A DNA stretch of 64,000 nt from Brachypterus glaber (Eukaryota; Arthropoda; Insecta; Coleoptera; Kateretidae), in assembly GCA_958510825.1 (NCBI GenBank), contig OY294050.1:43661249-43725248 (forward strand), read 5' to 3'. Below, piece by piece: positions 22,122 through 34,189 of the stretch (its first letter is position 1; each line of letters begins with the position of its first letter). A program made the translations under genes and the position numbers. The notes under the pieces were generated by a model that ran no database searches, was not told where the DNA came from, and saw nothing but the letters and a program-made list of their open reading frames with translations.

Positions 22122-24654
22122 CAATATTTTTTATTCGATTGTTACTAATTATAATAAATTATTAAAATATACTTTTAAATTGCAAAAAATATTTCTTTTT
22201 ACTGTCTTTTACTTATCTAGTTATCTATGAAAAATTGCTATCCAATCAAATCGCTAAAAAAACAATTGAATCGTTTCTTTTGCGTGCGGTTTCATTTTCA
22301 AAATAAAAAAGCTTGGTGATTAATTTCTGTTAAATTGTGTCTATTATGAAAATAATACTTTTAAAACCGTTCTATGAATATTATAAATATTGAAATTGAT
22401 TTTACAATTGAAGTTTTGTGTTTTAAATTGTACCGTAATTAATACGTTCACTGCCAACGGCTAGTTTTGACAGCGGAGCAATGGGTATGGGCAAGGGAAA
22501 AATAGAAAGAATTGATTAATGTTGTTAGGGGCGCCAGTTACTTTAGCTTTTACTCCTTTAGGTAAGTAACAACCTAGTGTAAATACTTAAGCTTTTCAGT
22601 TTGAGAAAATATAACTCTTAAATAAAATAAGATAATTCATTTGAGAAATTTATTATAAATAAACTTAATGAAAGCACATCAAGTAATGTATTAATATATA
22701 TAAAAAATATGTGTAATTATATTAAGATATAATTAAAGAAATCTTAATAAAAATTACTAAATTCAGAAATCATTCGACTTAAATGTATAAAGAAAACATG
22801 AAGTTCAGCAAGCACCAAGAAATGTATGTAAACAGCAATCATTTCTTGCAGTGTATAAAAGTCATGCTTAAATTAGAAATCATTTAATCAAAAGTATGAT
22901 ATTTAATAATTAATAAATGAGATTAAATGTTTTAAAAAAAAATAAGTACCTAAAAATGAACAAAAGCCAGAAGGGCATATAGTATTAAACAATACTATAT
23001 CAGATCTGATAAAGTTTACAGTTATAAGAATATTGAAATAAAAGAATTTTAAATATGAAATATTGCTTTCAAAAGTTTTCAGAATGAGTACTTAGCTGGT
23101 TTCTGCAAAATCCATGAGGTATGAATTCCATCGTCTCCATCTGTACAAGTCTCCCCTATGCTGATGAATTCATTTCTCAAATGAAAGAAAAAAAATATAG
23201 GCTGTCCCATCTACTTTGGAAAAATCATCTTCCAGGATAAAATGTATTATTGAAAATGTTGTCCGGGATAAAATATACTTTTGAAAATTATGTCCAATAT
23301 AAAATTGTCTGCTAGACGGTTACATAGAATTTATCTATGCCGAAAATTACAGAACCATGTTCCAACAGAACATCACTCCATGCGGAGAACTTGTATATCA
23401 AATATACCAAAATAAACTTCAACTTAAATTAATGTAATTCCATATTAATGGTATAGAAATGGTGAGTAATGGTGTAGTAATGGTAATTAATGGTAATTAA
23501 TGGTACTTAATGGTGCTTAATGGTGCTTAATGGTGCTTAATGGTGATGTCATACTAAGTCTTCGATGTCCATCGAAACGTTATAAATGCGTAATTGTAGA
23601 AAATAACAGTTACAATATCTTCCGCATTGTTTAAATATTCATTTTCACTAACTTTAAATAAAAATACATGAAGGATTACTTCGATGATTACAGAAAATAA
23701 ACACTCGTCAGTACGACACCACCATTTTGTAACAAAGTTGCTTCAAGAAGAACGAAAATCGACCTTATTAACCGGTATGAACCCTTCAGGTAAATAAAAT
23801 ACTATTTCTGAACTATTAGCGACATCTATGCAAGTCATTATCAACTACAGTTTTACCGTATAGGATTCCTAATAAAGGTAACGGAAACGACACCAAAAAT
23901 AATAACCAAAAAGAATATTTCCTAATAAATCCGTATTAGTGATATCTAACCTCAAAATATTACTCTAAGAAACAAATATAAACAATATTTATTGTTTATC
24001 AGCAAAACTAATAAAAATACGAACAGAATACTAAGTGTCCTGTGAACTAAGTATAAACAAAATACTGAATCTAAGTGAGCAGTTCCAGCAAACTATTTTC
24101 AACAAATTCTAGATTATCCCGAAGGAATAAGCATACGAAACTTTCCAGGAGAGACAAGCTACAGATGAAAGCCAGTGAAATCCAACCCTCAATAGACTCT
24201 GAAACATATAAAAACCAGGTAAGTCCATAGACAAATGTATTATAGAGAAATAAGTCATATGATTCTTTATTATTAAAAATCATATTCTAATTATGTTTTA
24301 TTTATGTTATTTTCAGGTAGAACTATGGAATAGAGACTTATATGGTTAGAATTCAGTTCCTGCTACAAAATAGTCCCAGATACAAAATAGTTCTGTACGT
24401 ACGTAACTATTTATATACAAAATAAACATAAATTATAACGTAAGTAAACGAATAGTTTAATTAACCCTTGCTATATTACAAAGTGACGATTTATATCGTT
24501 ACAAAATTTATTTTAGTGGATGAATACAGATTAAACAGTTAATCTGGTCAAAAAAACAGTTAGTTCAAGACCAGAAGTGACCAAAAGGTCATATTTCTTT
24601 ATAAATGTTACAGTTAATGTAAAGCATATTCTTTTAAAAAGCTTAAAAATAACA
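22122..24654. other. Long stretch without recognised genes; one minisatellite
   Basis: About 2.5 kb of AT-rich sequence. The only clear feature is a 10-bp repeat (AATGGTGCTT and variants) at about 23460-23552. GATGTCCATCGAAACGTT at 23566-23583 resembles the GAAACG end of Penelope-type terminal repeats but is too short to call. Possibly real intergenic or intronic DNA; no splice or coding evidence seen. Confidence 0.4.
23460..23552 (+). repeat. 10-bp minisatellite
   Basis: Roughly nine units related to AATGGTGCTT; the last four are identical or nearly so. Confidence 0.8.
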
Positions 24655-24724
24655 AGTTTTAGTTAGCGGGCGAAAAAAACTTTTTGGCCCTAGGGCCACA
24701 AAGTTCAACTTTTCGCCCGTAAAA
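24655..24724. repeat. Short palindromic element
   Basis: GTTTTAGTTAGCGGGCGAAA pairs with TTTTCGCCCGTAAAAC around GGCCCTAGGGCC. Same general design as 22005-22121. Confidence 0.6.
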
Positions 24725-25097
24725 CATGAACAAAAAGTGTCGCTTTTAGAATCAATCAAATAAAAAAGTTTTTTTAAGCCCTATAAAAATATAATTTACA
24801 GTTTTTTTGTTAGAATAAAGCGTTTTGGAGATACATACTTTTAAACTTTAATAAATTATGCAACACGCAGGTGTGTCGATCTATTGATACCATGCCTGCA
24901 ACTGTTCATCTAGTTCCAAATTAAGTTTAAAACAATCCTCAATTTGCGAAGTTTTTTTCCATTCACATACTGAAATATACATTGGGCATTTGTTTTTTAG
25001 AAATATTTGTTACCAATATTGTTTTGTTTTTCCCAAACTTTTCAGTTATTTTTACAATATACACATTCTTTATTTCATTAGGCTTTATATAGTATAT
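24725..25097. other. Unassigned spacer
   Basis: No feature recognised; overlapping short frames on both strands near 24963-25226 have no motifs. Confidence 0.3.
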
Positions 25098-25186
25098 TAC
25101 ATAACTAGTGTGAAAAATGACATATTTCACGCGAGTGGGAAGGTTTGGACTTTTCCAAACCCCACGAAAGTCCAACGAGTTATGTA
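25098..25186. repeat. Short palindromic element
   Basis: TACATAACTAG at the left and AACGAGTTATGTA at the right are inverted. The inner AAGGTTTGGACTTTTCC is a GC-richer hairpin. About 89 bp. Confidence 0.5.
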
Positions 25187-25334
25187 CACTATTCTTCCTA
25201 CGATCCAGAAAAAATATAAAGTTTAAACTTTAAGAATTCTTACTTTAATATTTTCAAATTTGTATTACTTATTCCGCGAATTTTTGAGAAAAGCCAAACA
25301 CAAAACAGCATACAAATTTATATTTATTTATTTA

Positions 25335-25960
25335 TATTGTATGTATGTCAACAGGAAATATGTTTTTTATTTACCTTTAGTTTTCTTGCTTTTATATTTA
25401 ATACAACATATATTGGAAGCTCAACACTGTTTAATGGGTTGCCTAACCGCAAGCATCTTTTAAATCAAGGAAATTTTGACAGTTTACTAATTAAATTTGA
25501 TTTCTGTGGATATGCTATCACATAAGACTGTAAAATTCTACAATGTTTTACATTTCATGAGGAAATATTGATGTTTTTTATAAAATGTAAGGTAACTAAA
25601 TCACAAATTTTTATAAAATTTAGACATTAATAAAACATATTAAGTTATATTGACCTGTGTCAAGTCAAGTAAGGTTATAACTATAGCTTTTATTTTTGAC
25701 ATGAAAAACAGAAATATTTGGATTGAAAAACATAAAAGACATCAAAAAAGTAAATAATGAAAGGTGGAAAATGGCTTATAAAACGAGGTGACCAAACAAA
25801 ACTAGGCAAACCTACACACATAAATATCAAACTAGGGTGATATGAAAATATCAAACAAGTGCGATATAAGGCGTTTTCTAAAAAACAAAAGAGTGTGCTA
25901 ATTGTCATTTCCATAGAGCATCGTAGAAAATAGTTATTTTCCTAACAAGTGCGGAAAATG
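25335..25960 (-). repeat. Repeat family P, minus copy
   Basis: Reverse complement of 50525-51166 over at least 600 bp: GTATGTCAACAGGAAAT, GGTTGCCTAACCGCAAGCAT, TACATTTCATGAGGAAATAT, TTTTTGACATGAAAAACAGA and GGCGTTTTCTAAAAAACAA. Part of this family also forms the first portion of each 1.48-kb unit at 52.8-57.2 kb. Confidence 0.75.
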
Positions 25961-26490
25961 GTACTTTTCCACACGCGACCATTAAATGTTTAAAATGATA
26001 TGTAATAAGGCGTATCTCAGATTTTCCAATAGCTGATTTTACTGAAAAATTTAATATATGACTATAATTACAATTATATAAAGTCAAATATTTCGAGAAC
26101 GGTTACAAAATTTACCATCATCATAATCGGCATAAAAAGTGCTTTTAAATAATCTATTACATGTCCTATATTGCTTTTTTCTGAATGCCTATTTTCGCAA
26201 AATTACAAATTTTAAAATAATTTAACTATTTGTTCCCCATTATCTCCAGATTCAGTGAACCAATTTTCAATTGCGTATCACTATTGCATTAAGCATGAAA
26301 AAACCTTTAAAATGACATGTACATGTCTTATTTTCTTTGGTCCTTAACAACGCCAGCATAGATATTTCGAATGTATACGTTTAAAACATTAAATCCTATA
26401 TACATAGATGCGCCTGGAGTCCACGTCAAACCGAAATGTTTTCATTACTATATCCAGGTAGATTTCACCTTCCCGCTTCTGGTCACCACC
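25961..26490. other. Unassigned stretch
   Basis: No gene recognised. ATTTCGAGAACGGTTAC at 26088 is one of the recurrent CTCGAAAACGGTT-type motifs. Confidence 0.3.
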
Positions 26491-26917
26491 CACCGCTATA
26501 GTGGTTTGTTAACAAATATGTTATACTTTTTCTTCTGTAGTTTGTTTGGGTCTTTAAGAGACAGGCTCAGTGCCTATGGCTCATTTATCTAAAATTTGAA
26601 TTAGTTTGATAATTGGGGGAGTGAGTCTCTGCTCACTGATGCTGATTTGCATCTGTCATGAAATTTTGGGTGTGACGAGGAAGGTGGGAGGGGGATTCGG
26701 GGGGATGGAGTAGGGATTGGAGGGAGGTGTGGGGGGAGTGAAACTAGTTCACTGGTGCTGGAGATGCACCTGTCCTGTGTTTGTGGGCACCATTACTGGT
26801 TGAGGACATTTTTGATCTTTTTGTAAGTGTAGTGGATTTCGTGATCGTAATCTAGAAAATTTGAGATGAGATGTTATACTTTACCTCCTCGCAACCTCAC
26901 CGCTATAGTGGTTTGTT
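26491..26917 (+). repeat. G-rich block between two 20-bp direct repeats
   Basis: CACCGCTATAGTGGTTTGTT occurs at 26491-26510 and 26898-26917. The block between includes a strongly G-rich plus strand at 26670-26745 and the similar phrases GATGCTGATTTGCATCTGTC and GGTGCTGGAGATGCACCTGTC. Nature unknown. Confidence 0.5.
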
Positions 26918-27669
26918 TACAATTGGCTTTGTATATGTTCTACATAAAACAAATCAACATTAATGCCATATTATAAAAAAATAGATAAATTATTTAATTT
27001 TGACTCAAAATGTTCCTAGGGGTATGCCCAATCTGATAAAAAAGATTGGTTTGTCGAAAACAAAATTAAAACGCTAAAAACCTATAGTGTAGAGGAAGAG
27101 TCCCATTGTTTTTAAAAATAATTTCCGCAAAAAAAAATTATTGGAGGTTTAACTTTAAGAAATCGAAAAAACTATCTATGTATCATGACTTATTTATCAT
27201 TTAAAAGAACACCAAGTTGTTAGCAGGTTATATTGATTTTGTGAGTTAAATTATTTATCATTTTTCATTTCTTTAATGAGACTTTATATTCTACTTTATA
27301 ATTAAATTGCTGGGAATATTGACTTTAATAAATTGAAATATTGACTTTAATAAGCTGTTTACTGATTTTATGTTTTTAACAATTGCCTGTAAGATAAAGT
27401 TCAATAATCTGATTAAAAATTATTTAAAGTGATTTATTTTAGTGCTATTTTTTCACTTTATCATGTCCAAACCCATTTTTGCTTTTTGACCGTTGCATTT
27501 ACATACATTTACATACATTTATCTTTTATGAATTTGTGTGATCACCACGGATCGAATCGAAGTAGGCATTACCGGGGGCATGCAAAAAATAGAATTAAAA
27601 AAACTCTTTAAACTATTGTTCACCAAGCGTAATGTCATGTCGACGCTGTTAATACTCATGGTCCATGAC
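26918..27669. other. Unassigned stretch
   Basis: AT-rich, no gene recognised. Confidence 0.3.
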
Positions 27670-28059
27670 CAGTAATCGGCGTAAACTCGGTTATTACTCA
27701 TCAACGTTGAAAATAAACACAGAGACAGAGGCTTACGGAATAATTTTTCTGAATTATGAGGAAAATTTTTATAAAGGTCATTAAATCGAAACATTTGACG
27801 ACTAATTTGTTACACACAACAATATTGACTATACATATGTATATATATATCGGTGTTTTTCGAAGAAGAAACCAATATTCGGTTTTTATCTTTTAAGAAT
27901 ACGAAAGCTTTTAATTTTTATTTATCAATAACTTTTTTCCCACCTAACTCGTTTAAATGGAATCATTAAAAAAAATCAAGATATAAAGAAATAAAAATGT
28001 AAATATTTAAAACCTCGAGTCAACGCTAGAATCGACGCGGCGCCTATGCGAGCACTGGA
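27670..28059 (+). mobile_element. Small TIR element family R, copy 1
   Basis: Left end CAGTAATCGGCGTAAACTC. The right part carries AACCTCGAGTCAACGCTAGA and CGACGCGGCGCCTATGCGAG, ending ACTGG. In copy 3 the right end continues to CGCCGACTACTG, the inverse of the left end. Copies at 48958-49230 (minus) and 58778-59080 (plus). Non-coding. Confidence 0.65.
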
Positions 28060-28856
28060 ATAAATAACTTTATTGCCCAGCAGACAAGTCAATTAAAGGA
28101 CAAAAGTATGATATAGTAATATAAAAAATACATATATATGATATAAGTTACAAATTAAATTAATTAATTAGATGGCCAAAGAACCATAATTGAGGCTTAT
28201 AGTGCAAGAGTGGCCCATATGTGTTTTCTTGAGATTTGCATTTTTTTTATAAATGTAATAAGGACATCTATCTTTCATTACATACCACCTTCATAACAGA
28301 GGGTTTTCTTTTTGACACGATACAAGCATTTAAAGCACTATTGCATTATTAAAATTATCGCTGTTATCAGTGCAAGAGGTTTAGGCTATATATAATTTTG
28401 AAAGTTACATACCATTTAAAACGCAGCGAAACGTTTTAAACAAATTCGCCCTCCCCCCTAGAGCGTTACGTGATACTAGAATGTTCCCTTATGGGTTGAT
28501 AGTGGTGTTCGCTGGGTTATATTATTGGGGATGTTGAAAAAGCCAACTGCATCATTAAAAATGTCAATTTTATTCTTAAAAAAGCTAACAAGGCAAGTTT
28601 ACCAAGGATTTATAAAGATATTTTTAGAAAGATTCTTAAAAAAGCCAAAATTTGTTTTATCGAGAAAGTTATTTGTTCGCCCCAAAACAAATAATTTTCT
28701 GCACAAATGCAGGAGCGTTATTTTACCAATTTTGTACATTTTGCTTTATTAATAAAAAATAATTACAACTTACCTTAAACTTTGAGATCATAGGAACTGA
28801 AATCCATTTAGGTACTTAAACAATGTTTATGCATGAGTTATTCTTCATTTTTAAAG
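28060..28856. other. Unassigned stretch with two repeat fragments
   Basis: 28185-28222 (GAGGCTTATAGTGCAAGAGT then GGCCCAT) is an inverted piece of the neighbouring tandem unit. 28447-28491 is a decayed end of the GGGAACGTTCAAGTATTACG element seen at 59084 and 60955. The rest is unrecognised. Confidence 0.45.
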
Positions 28857-29139
28857 GTAATTACTCCAAGAACAGTAATAAAACGTTTATTTAACTATTT
28901 CAGAGCATAATTATTGGTATTTTGACTATTCTGATATTAAATAACAAACATTTCTTTCACATGTAAAAATTATTAAAATTTCAATGTAAAATGTGAGGTT
29001 AGATCTACTCAAAAAAGAACGTGTTATTGAAGGTCAGATCTCGTTCGTAATGCAATAGTGGCCCAAAATGAACACAATGTATAGTGCAATAGTGACCCAC
29101 CAATTTTTTTTCTAAGAAAGTAAAGAAAGTAAAATAATT

Positions 29140-29475
29140 TTATTTTTCATACATTACCTTAATGTTGGTTGAGTCCAAAAACCCTAACAGAAAAATTTTA
29201 AATAAAATAATGCGTCCTAGATCAAAGATAAAAAAATCGGAGAAATTTAAATAGACATTATCTCGATATTTCCATAAAGTGAGATGGGCCACTCTTGCAC
29301 TATAGGCCTCAATTAAAGTGTCTATTAATGAACTGAGCGAGTCGAAATGAATATCTTGAGTGTTACAATACGAGTTATAATTATACATCATATTAAATAT
29401 TGGACTGCTACGAATTACATTAGTACTTGATACTTGATTGTAAAATGATATTCGTGTTCTTGTGCTATAAGGCAC
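29140..29475 (-). pseudogene. RT C-terminus-like frame in tandem unit 1
   Basis: The 111-residue frame begins at a GTG or TTG-type codon (PYSTRTRISF) and reads SSPIFNMMYNYNSYC, then DIHFDSLSSLIDTL. The spacing and residues resemble the retrotransposon C-terminus at 39267-40197 (YRTRTNFLF, HSPLNRMMQLSNLNP, ITGISLGQLKYRL), where RTR...SPxxRM...DxxxxSLxxLK is typical. I infer a captured fragment of retrotransposon ORF2 and not a host gene. The second half (FSDFFIFDLGRIILFKIF) has no match that I recognise. The near-identical frame in unit 2 is kept by duplication, so its conservation is not evidence of function. Confidence 0.45.
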
Positions 29476-29782
29476 GCAAAAGTTTAGTTTAGGTTTAAGT
29501 AATTACTCCAAGAACAGTAATAAAACGTTTATTTAACTATTTCAGAGCATAATTATTGGTATTTTGACTATTCTGTTATTAAATAACAAACATTTCTTTC
29601 ACATGTAAAAATTATTAAATATTCAAAGTAAAATATGAGGTTAGATCTACTCAAAAAAGAACGTGTTATTGAAGGTCAGATCTCGTTCGTAATGCAATAG
29701 TGGCCCAAAATGAACACAATGTATAGTGCAATAGTGACCCACCAATTTTTTTCTCTAAGAAAGTAAAGAAAGTAAAATAATT

Positions 29783-30118
29783 TTATTTTTCATACATTAC
29801 CTTAATGTTGGTTGAGTCTAAAAACCCTAACAGAAAAATTTTAAATAAAATAATGCGTCCTAGATCAAAGATAAAAAAATCGGAGAAATTTAAATAGACA
29901 TTATCTCGATATTTCCATAAAGTGAGATGGGCCACTCTTGCAATATAGGCCTCAATCAAAGTGTCTATTAATGAACTGAGCGAGTCGAAATGAATATCTC
30001 GAGTGTTACAATACGAGTTATAATTATGCATCATGTTGAATATTGGACTGCTACGAATTACATTAGTTGTTGATACTTGATTGTCAAATGTTATTCGTGT
30101 TCTTGTGCTATAAGGCAC
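29783..30118 (-). pseudogene. RT C-terminus-like frame in tandem unit 2
   Basis: Same 111-residue frame as in unit 1 with a few substitutions (RITFDNQVSTTNV, NMMHNYNSYC). Units 3 and 4 (30560-30760 and 31201-31401) stop after RVAHLT. Unit 5 (31709-31954) lacks the middle. The progressive breakage argues against selection on a protein. Confidence 0.45.
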
Positions 30119-32494
30119 GCAAAAGTTTAGTTTAGGTTTAGGTAATTACTCCAAGAACAGTAATAAATCGTTTATTTAACTATTTCAGAGCATAATTATT
30201 GGTATTTTGACTATTATGTTATTAAATAACAAACATTTCTTTCACATGTAAGAATTATTAAAATTTCAAAGTAAAATGTGAGGTTAGATCTACTCAAAAA
30301 AGAACGTGTTATTGAAGGTCAGATCTCGTTCGTAATGCAATAGTGGCCCAAAATGAACACAATGTATAGTGCAATAGTGACCCACCAATTTTTTTCTCTA
30401 AGAAAGTAAAGAAAGTAAAATAATTTTATTTTTCATACATTACCTTAATGTTGGTTGAGTCTAAAAACCCTAACAGAAAAATTTTAAATAAAATAATGCG
30501 TCCTAGATCAAAGATAAAAAAACGGAGAAATTTAAATAGACATTATCTCGATATTTCCATTAAGTGAGATGGGCCACTCTTGCACTATAGGCCTCAATTA
30601 AAGTGTCTATTAATGAACTGAGCGGGTCGAAATGAATATCTTGAGTGTTACAATACGAGTTATAATTATACATCATATTAAATATTGGAGTGCTACAAAT
30701 TACATTAGTTCTTGTTACTTGATTGTCAAATGTTATTCGTGTTCTTGTGCTATAAGGCACGCAAAAGTTTAGTTTAGGTTTAGGTAATTACTCCAAGAAC
30801 AGTAATAAAACGTTTATTTAACTATTTCAGAGCATAATTATTGGTATTTTGACTATTATGTTATTAAATAACAAACATTTCTTTCACATGTAAAAATTAT
30901 TAAAATTTCAAAGTAAAATGTGAGTTAGATCTACTCAAAAAAGAACGTGTTATTGAAGGTCAGATCTCGTTCGTAATGCAATAGTGGCCCAAATTGAACA
31001 CAATGTATAGTGCAATAGTGACCCACCAATTTTTTTCTCTAAGAAAGTAAAGAAAGTAAAATAATTTTATTTTTCATACATTACCTTAATGTTGGTTGAG
31101 TCTAAAAACCCTAACAGAAAAATTTTAAATAAAATAATGCGTCCTAGATCAAAGATAAAAAAACGGAGAAATTTAAATAGACATTATCTCGATATTTCCA
31201 TTAAGTGAGATGGGCCACTCTTGCACTATAGGCCTCAATCAAAGTGTCTATTAATGAACTGAGCGAGTCGAAATGAATATCTCGAGTGTTACAATACGAG
31301 TTATAATTATGCATCATGTTGAATATTGGACTGCTACGAATTACATTAGTTGTTGATACTTGATTGTCAAATGTTATTCGTGTTCTTGTGCTATAAGGCA
31401 CGCAAAAGTTTAGTTTAGGTTTAGGTAATTACTCCAAGAACAGTAATAAAACGTTTATTTAACTATTTCAGAGCATAATTATTGGTATTTTGACTATTAT
31501 GTTATTAAATAACAAACATTTCTTTCACATGTAAAAATTATTAAAATTTCAAAGTAAAATGTGAGGTTAGATCTACTCAAAAAAGAACGTGTTATTGAAG
31601 GTCAGATCTCGTTCGTAATGCAATAGTGGCCCAAAATGAACACAATGTATAGTGCAATAGTGACCCACCAATTTTTTTCTTTAAGAAAGTAAAGAAAGTA
31701 AAATAATTTTATTTTTCATACATTACCTTAATGTTGGTTGAGTCCAAAAACCCTAACAGAAAAATTTTAAATAAAATAATGCGTCCTAGATCAAAGATAA
31801 AAAAATCGGAGAAATCGAAATCGAAATGAATATCTCGAGTGTTACAATACGAGTTATAATTATAGATCATATTAAATATTGGACTGCTACGAATTACATT
31901 AGTTCTTGTTACTTGATTGTCAAATGTTATTCGTGTTCTTGTGCTATAAGGCACGCAAAAGTTTAGTTTAGGTTTAGGTAATTACTCCAAGAACAGTAAT
32001 AAAATGTTTATTTAACTATTTCAGAGCATAATTATTGGTATTTTGACTATTATGTTATTAAATAACAAACATTTCTTTCACATGTAAAAATTATTAAAAT
32101 TTCAAAGTAAAATGTGAGGTTAGATCTACTCAAAAAAGAACGTGTTATTGAAGGTCAGATCTCGTTCGTAATGCAATAGTGGCCCAAAATGAACACAATG
32201 TATAGTGCAATAGTGACCCACCAATTTTTTTCTTTAAGAAAGTAAAGAAAGTAAAATAATTTTATTTTTCATACATTACCTTAATGTTGGTTGAGTCCAA
32301 AAACCCTAACAGAAAAATTTTAAATAAAATAATGCGTCCTAGATCAAAGATAAAAAAATCGGAGAAATCGAAATCGAAATGAATATCTCGAGTGTTACAA
32401 TACGAGTTATAATTATAGATCATATTAAATATTGGACTGCTACGAATTACATTAGTACTTGATACTTGATTGTCAAATGTTATTCGTGTTCTTG

Positions 32495-34051
32495 TAAGTA
32501 AACGTTTATTAGCAAATTGCTATTTTTACAATCTAAAATAATGGTACATAAAATAATTACATAAATATAAAAAATTATAATTTAACTTATGATATAACAT
32601 TTCTTTTTATATAAGCAGCTAATAAATGTTTAAACTTGTTGTAGTTATCACAGTTTTTTAACATCACAGGTAGTTCATTGTAGTATATTATGCCTTTACA
32701 GAAAAAAGTATTATATATTTTTGTTGATGAAGGTGTTTCTACATAAAAATCGTTTCTTCGTCTTGTATTATGTTCGTGTACTTCGTTTACAAAAGTAAGT
32801 TTATTGTGTAAATAATTTGGAGCCATTTGATTTTTAATTTTGCAAACCATATCCAAAGCCTTATACCTTATTCTTTGTTCAACAGACATGAAATTTAGAA
32901 AATCTAACATAGTTTTTATTGGAGTGTGTATACTACATACTAATAGAATTCTCATGGCCTTATTTTGAATCTTTTGAAATTCTTCAGTGGTTGTTTTATT
33001 CATAGTGAGAAAAATGGTAGAGCAAAATTCTAAATGAGGACTTATTATAGATTTATACAATAAAACTTTAGTTGACATACACATGCTGCGTGATATTCTT
33101 CTTAAAAAAAAAAACTTTTTGGGACATTTTTTTCATTATATAGTTAAAGTGGCTTTCAAAACTTAAGTTTTCATCTAAAATTACACCCAGATATTTAATT
33201 TCATTTACCCTGTCCAAAATTTTATTATTTATGTAAACATTTAAGTTAGTTAAGTCTTTACCGTTTAAAATATTTTTTTTTGCCGAAAATAATGTATTTA
33301 GATTTTTTTATGTTTAAACTTAAACTGTTATTACACAAAAACTTTAAAAAATTTTCTAGATCACTATTTAGTTTTTGAAATAAATCTTTAATGTCCGTTC
33401 TCGAAATATAAATCATAGTATCATCTACAAACATTTTGATTTTACAGTGAGTTAGGTAACTTACGATGTCGTTTATGTAAAGAGCAAAAATGTCAGGTCC
33501 CAGAACCGTCCCTTGCGGCACACCATATTTGGTAAACAGCTCTTCACTTACGCTATTTTTAAATTTAACTTTTTGTTTTCTTTCACTTAAATAGTCTTCG
33601 AACCACTTTATCACCGCATTACTAACACCCATTTTTTTCAGTTTTTTTTTATAAAAAGTTTCCTATTTATGGTTTCGAAAGCACGTTTAAAGTCTAAAAA
33701 TACTGCAAGAGTTATTTCGTTTTCATCTATAGACTTTATCCACTCACTACAGCAGTACAAAATTACCGACTCACATGAGTGAAATCTTCTAAAGCCAGAT
33801 TGGTGTGGCACAATTAAATTGTTTTTATCACAGAACTGTTTTAACTGGTCCTTTACTTCTGTTTCTAAAATTTTTTCATATAGGGGCACCATGTTTATTG
33901 GGCGATGTTCCTCACTTAACTTGGAGTTTGTTACCTTAGGTACTGGCACAATACATGATGTTTTCCAGTTTTTGGGAAAAATGCCATTTTTTAATGAGTA
34001 ATTTATAACATTTAAAAAGTAACCACCTACTACTTCAAATGAGTCTTCTTC
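32495..34051 (-). mobile_element. 5'-truncated non-LTR retrotransposon inside tandem unit 6
   Basis: The array sequence ...GTGTTCTTG is broken at 32494 and resumes with TTCTTGTGCTATAAGG at 34052, so TTCTTG (32489-32494 and 34052-34057) is a target-site duplication. The insert is wholly on the minus strand: RT begins mid-domain at 34051 and the 3' end at 32495 has only a short AT-rich tail. Because the insertion splits the last unit only, it is younger than the array. Confidence 0.85.
32587..34051 (-). pseudogene. Reverse transcriptase ORF2 fragment with two frameshifts
   Basis: On the minus strand from 34051 the protein reads EEDSFEVVGGYF, then NWKTSCIVPVPK, SEEHRPINMVPLYEKILE, and motif A AVFLDFKRAFETINR (33638-33949). 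A frameshift in an A-rich run near 33633-33638 leads to MGVSNAVIKWFEDYL with motif B YGVPQGTVLGP and motif C MFVDDTMIYI (33258-33632). A second shift near 33258 leads through LGVILDENLSFESHF to the C-terminal domain STKVLLYKSIISPHLEFCST...NKAMRILL (32587-33084). FVDD instead of FADD keeps both catalytic aspartates. Both breaks lie in homopolymers and could be sequencing errors. No endonuclease remains. Confidence 0.85.
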
Positions 34052-34094
34052 TTCTTGTGCTATAAGGCACGCAAAAGTTTAGTTTTGACATAAT

Positions 34095-34189
34095 AAACTG
34101 AGAATCTATTCTTCCATGTAAAGTACAAGAACTTTATACTGGCCAATAGTCTACGTAGCTCCAATGACTGAAAATCAAACAGCACGTTA
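34095..34189. other. Short spacer after the array
   Basis: Nothing recognised. Confidence 0.3.

Larger units (their letters stand above)
28857..34094. repeat. Tandem array of six units of about 642 bp, last unit interrupted
   Basis: The start GTAATTACTCCAAGAACAGT recurs at about 28857, 29499, 30142, 30784, 31424 and 31978 (spacings 642, 643, 642, 640, 554). Each unit holds TAATGCAATAGTGGCCCA, ATAGTGCAATAGTGACCCA and, inverted, TGGGCCACTCTTGCACTATA, plus a minus-strand RT-like frame. Units 3 and 4 share a T-to-A change that creates a stop. Units 5 and 6 share a deletion of about 88 bp. The sixth unit is split at 32494 by a retrotransposon and resumes at 34058. The shared changes show neighbouring units arose from each other. 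Confidence 0.9.

Noticed and set aside
22440..22470. piggyBac end at TTAATACGTTCACTGCC
   Set aside because: The start resembles some TTAA elements, but no inverted partner was found.
23566..23583. A Penelope-type terminal motif
   Set aside because: Only one short GATGTCCATCGAAACGTT phrase, with no supporting structure.
28857..34094. CRISPR array
   Set aside because: The repeat unit is about 642 bp with no alternating unique spacers, and the context is eukaryotic.
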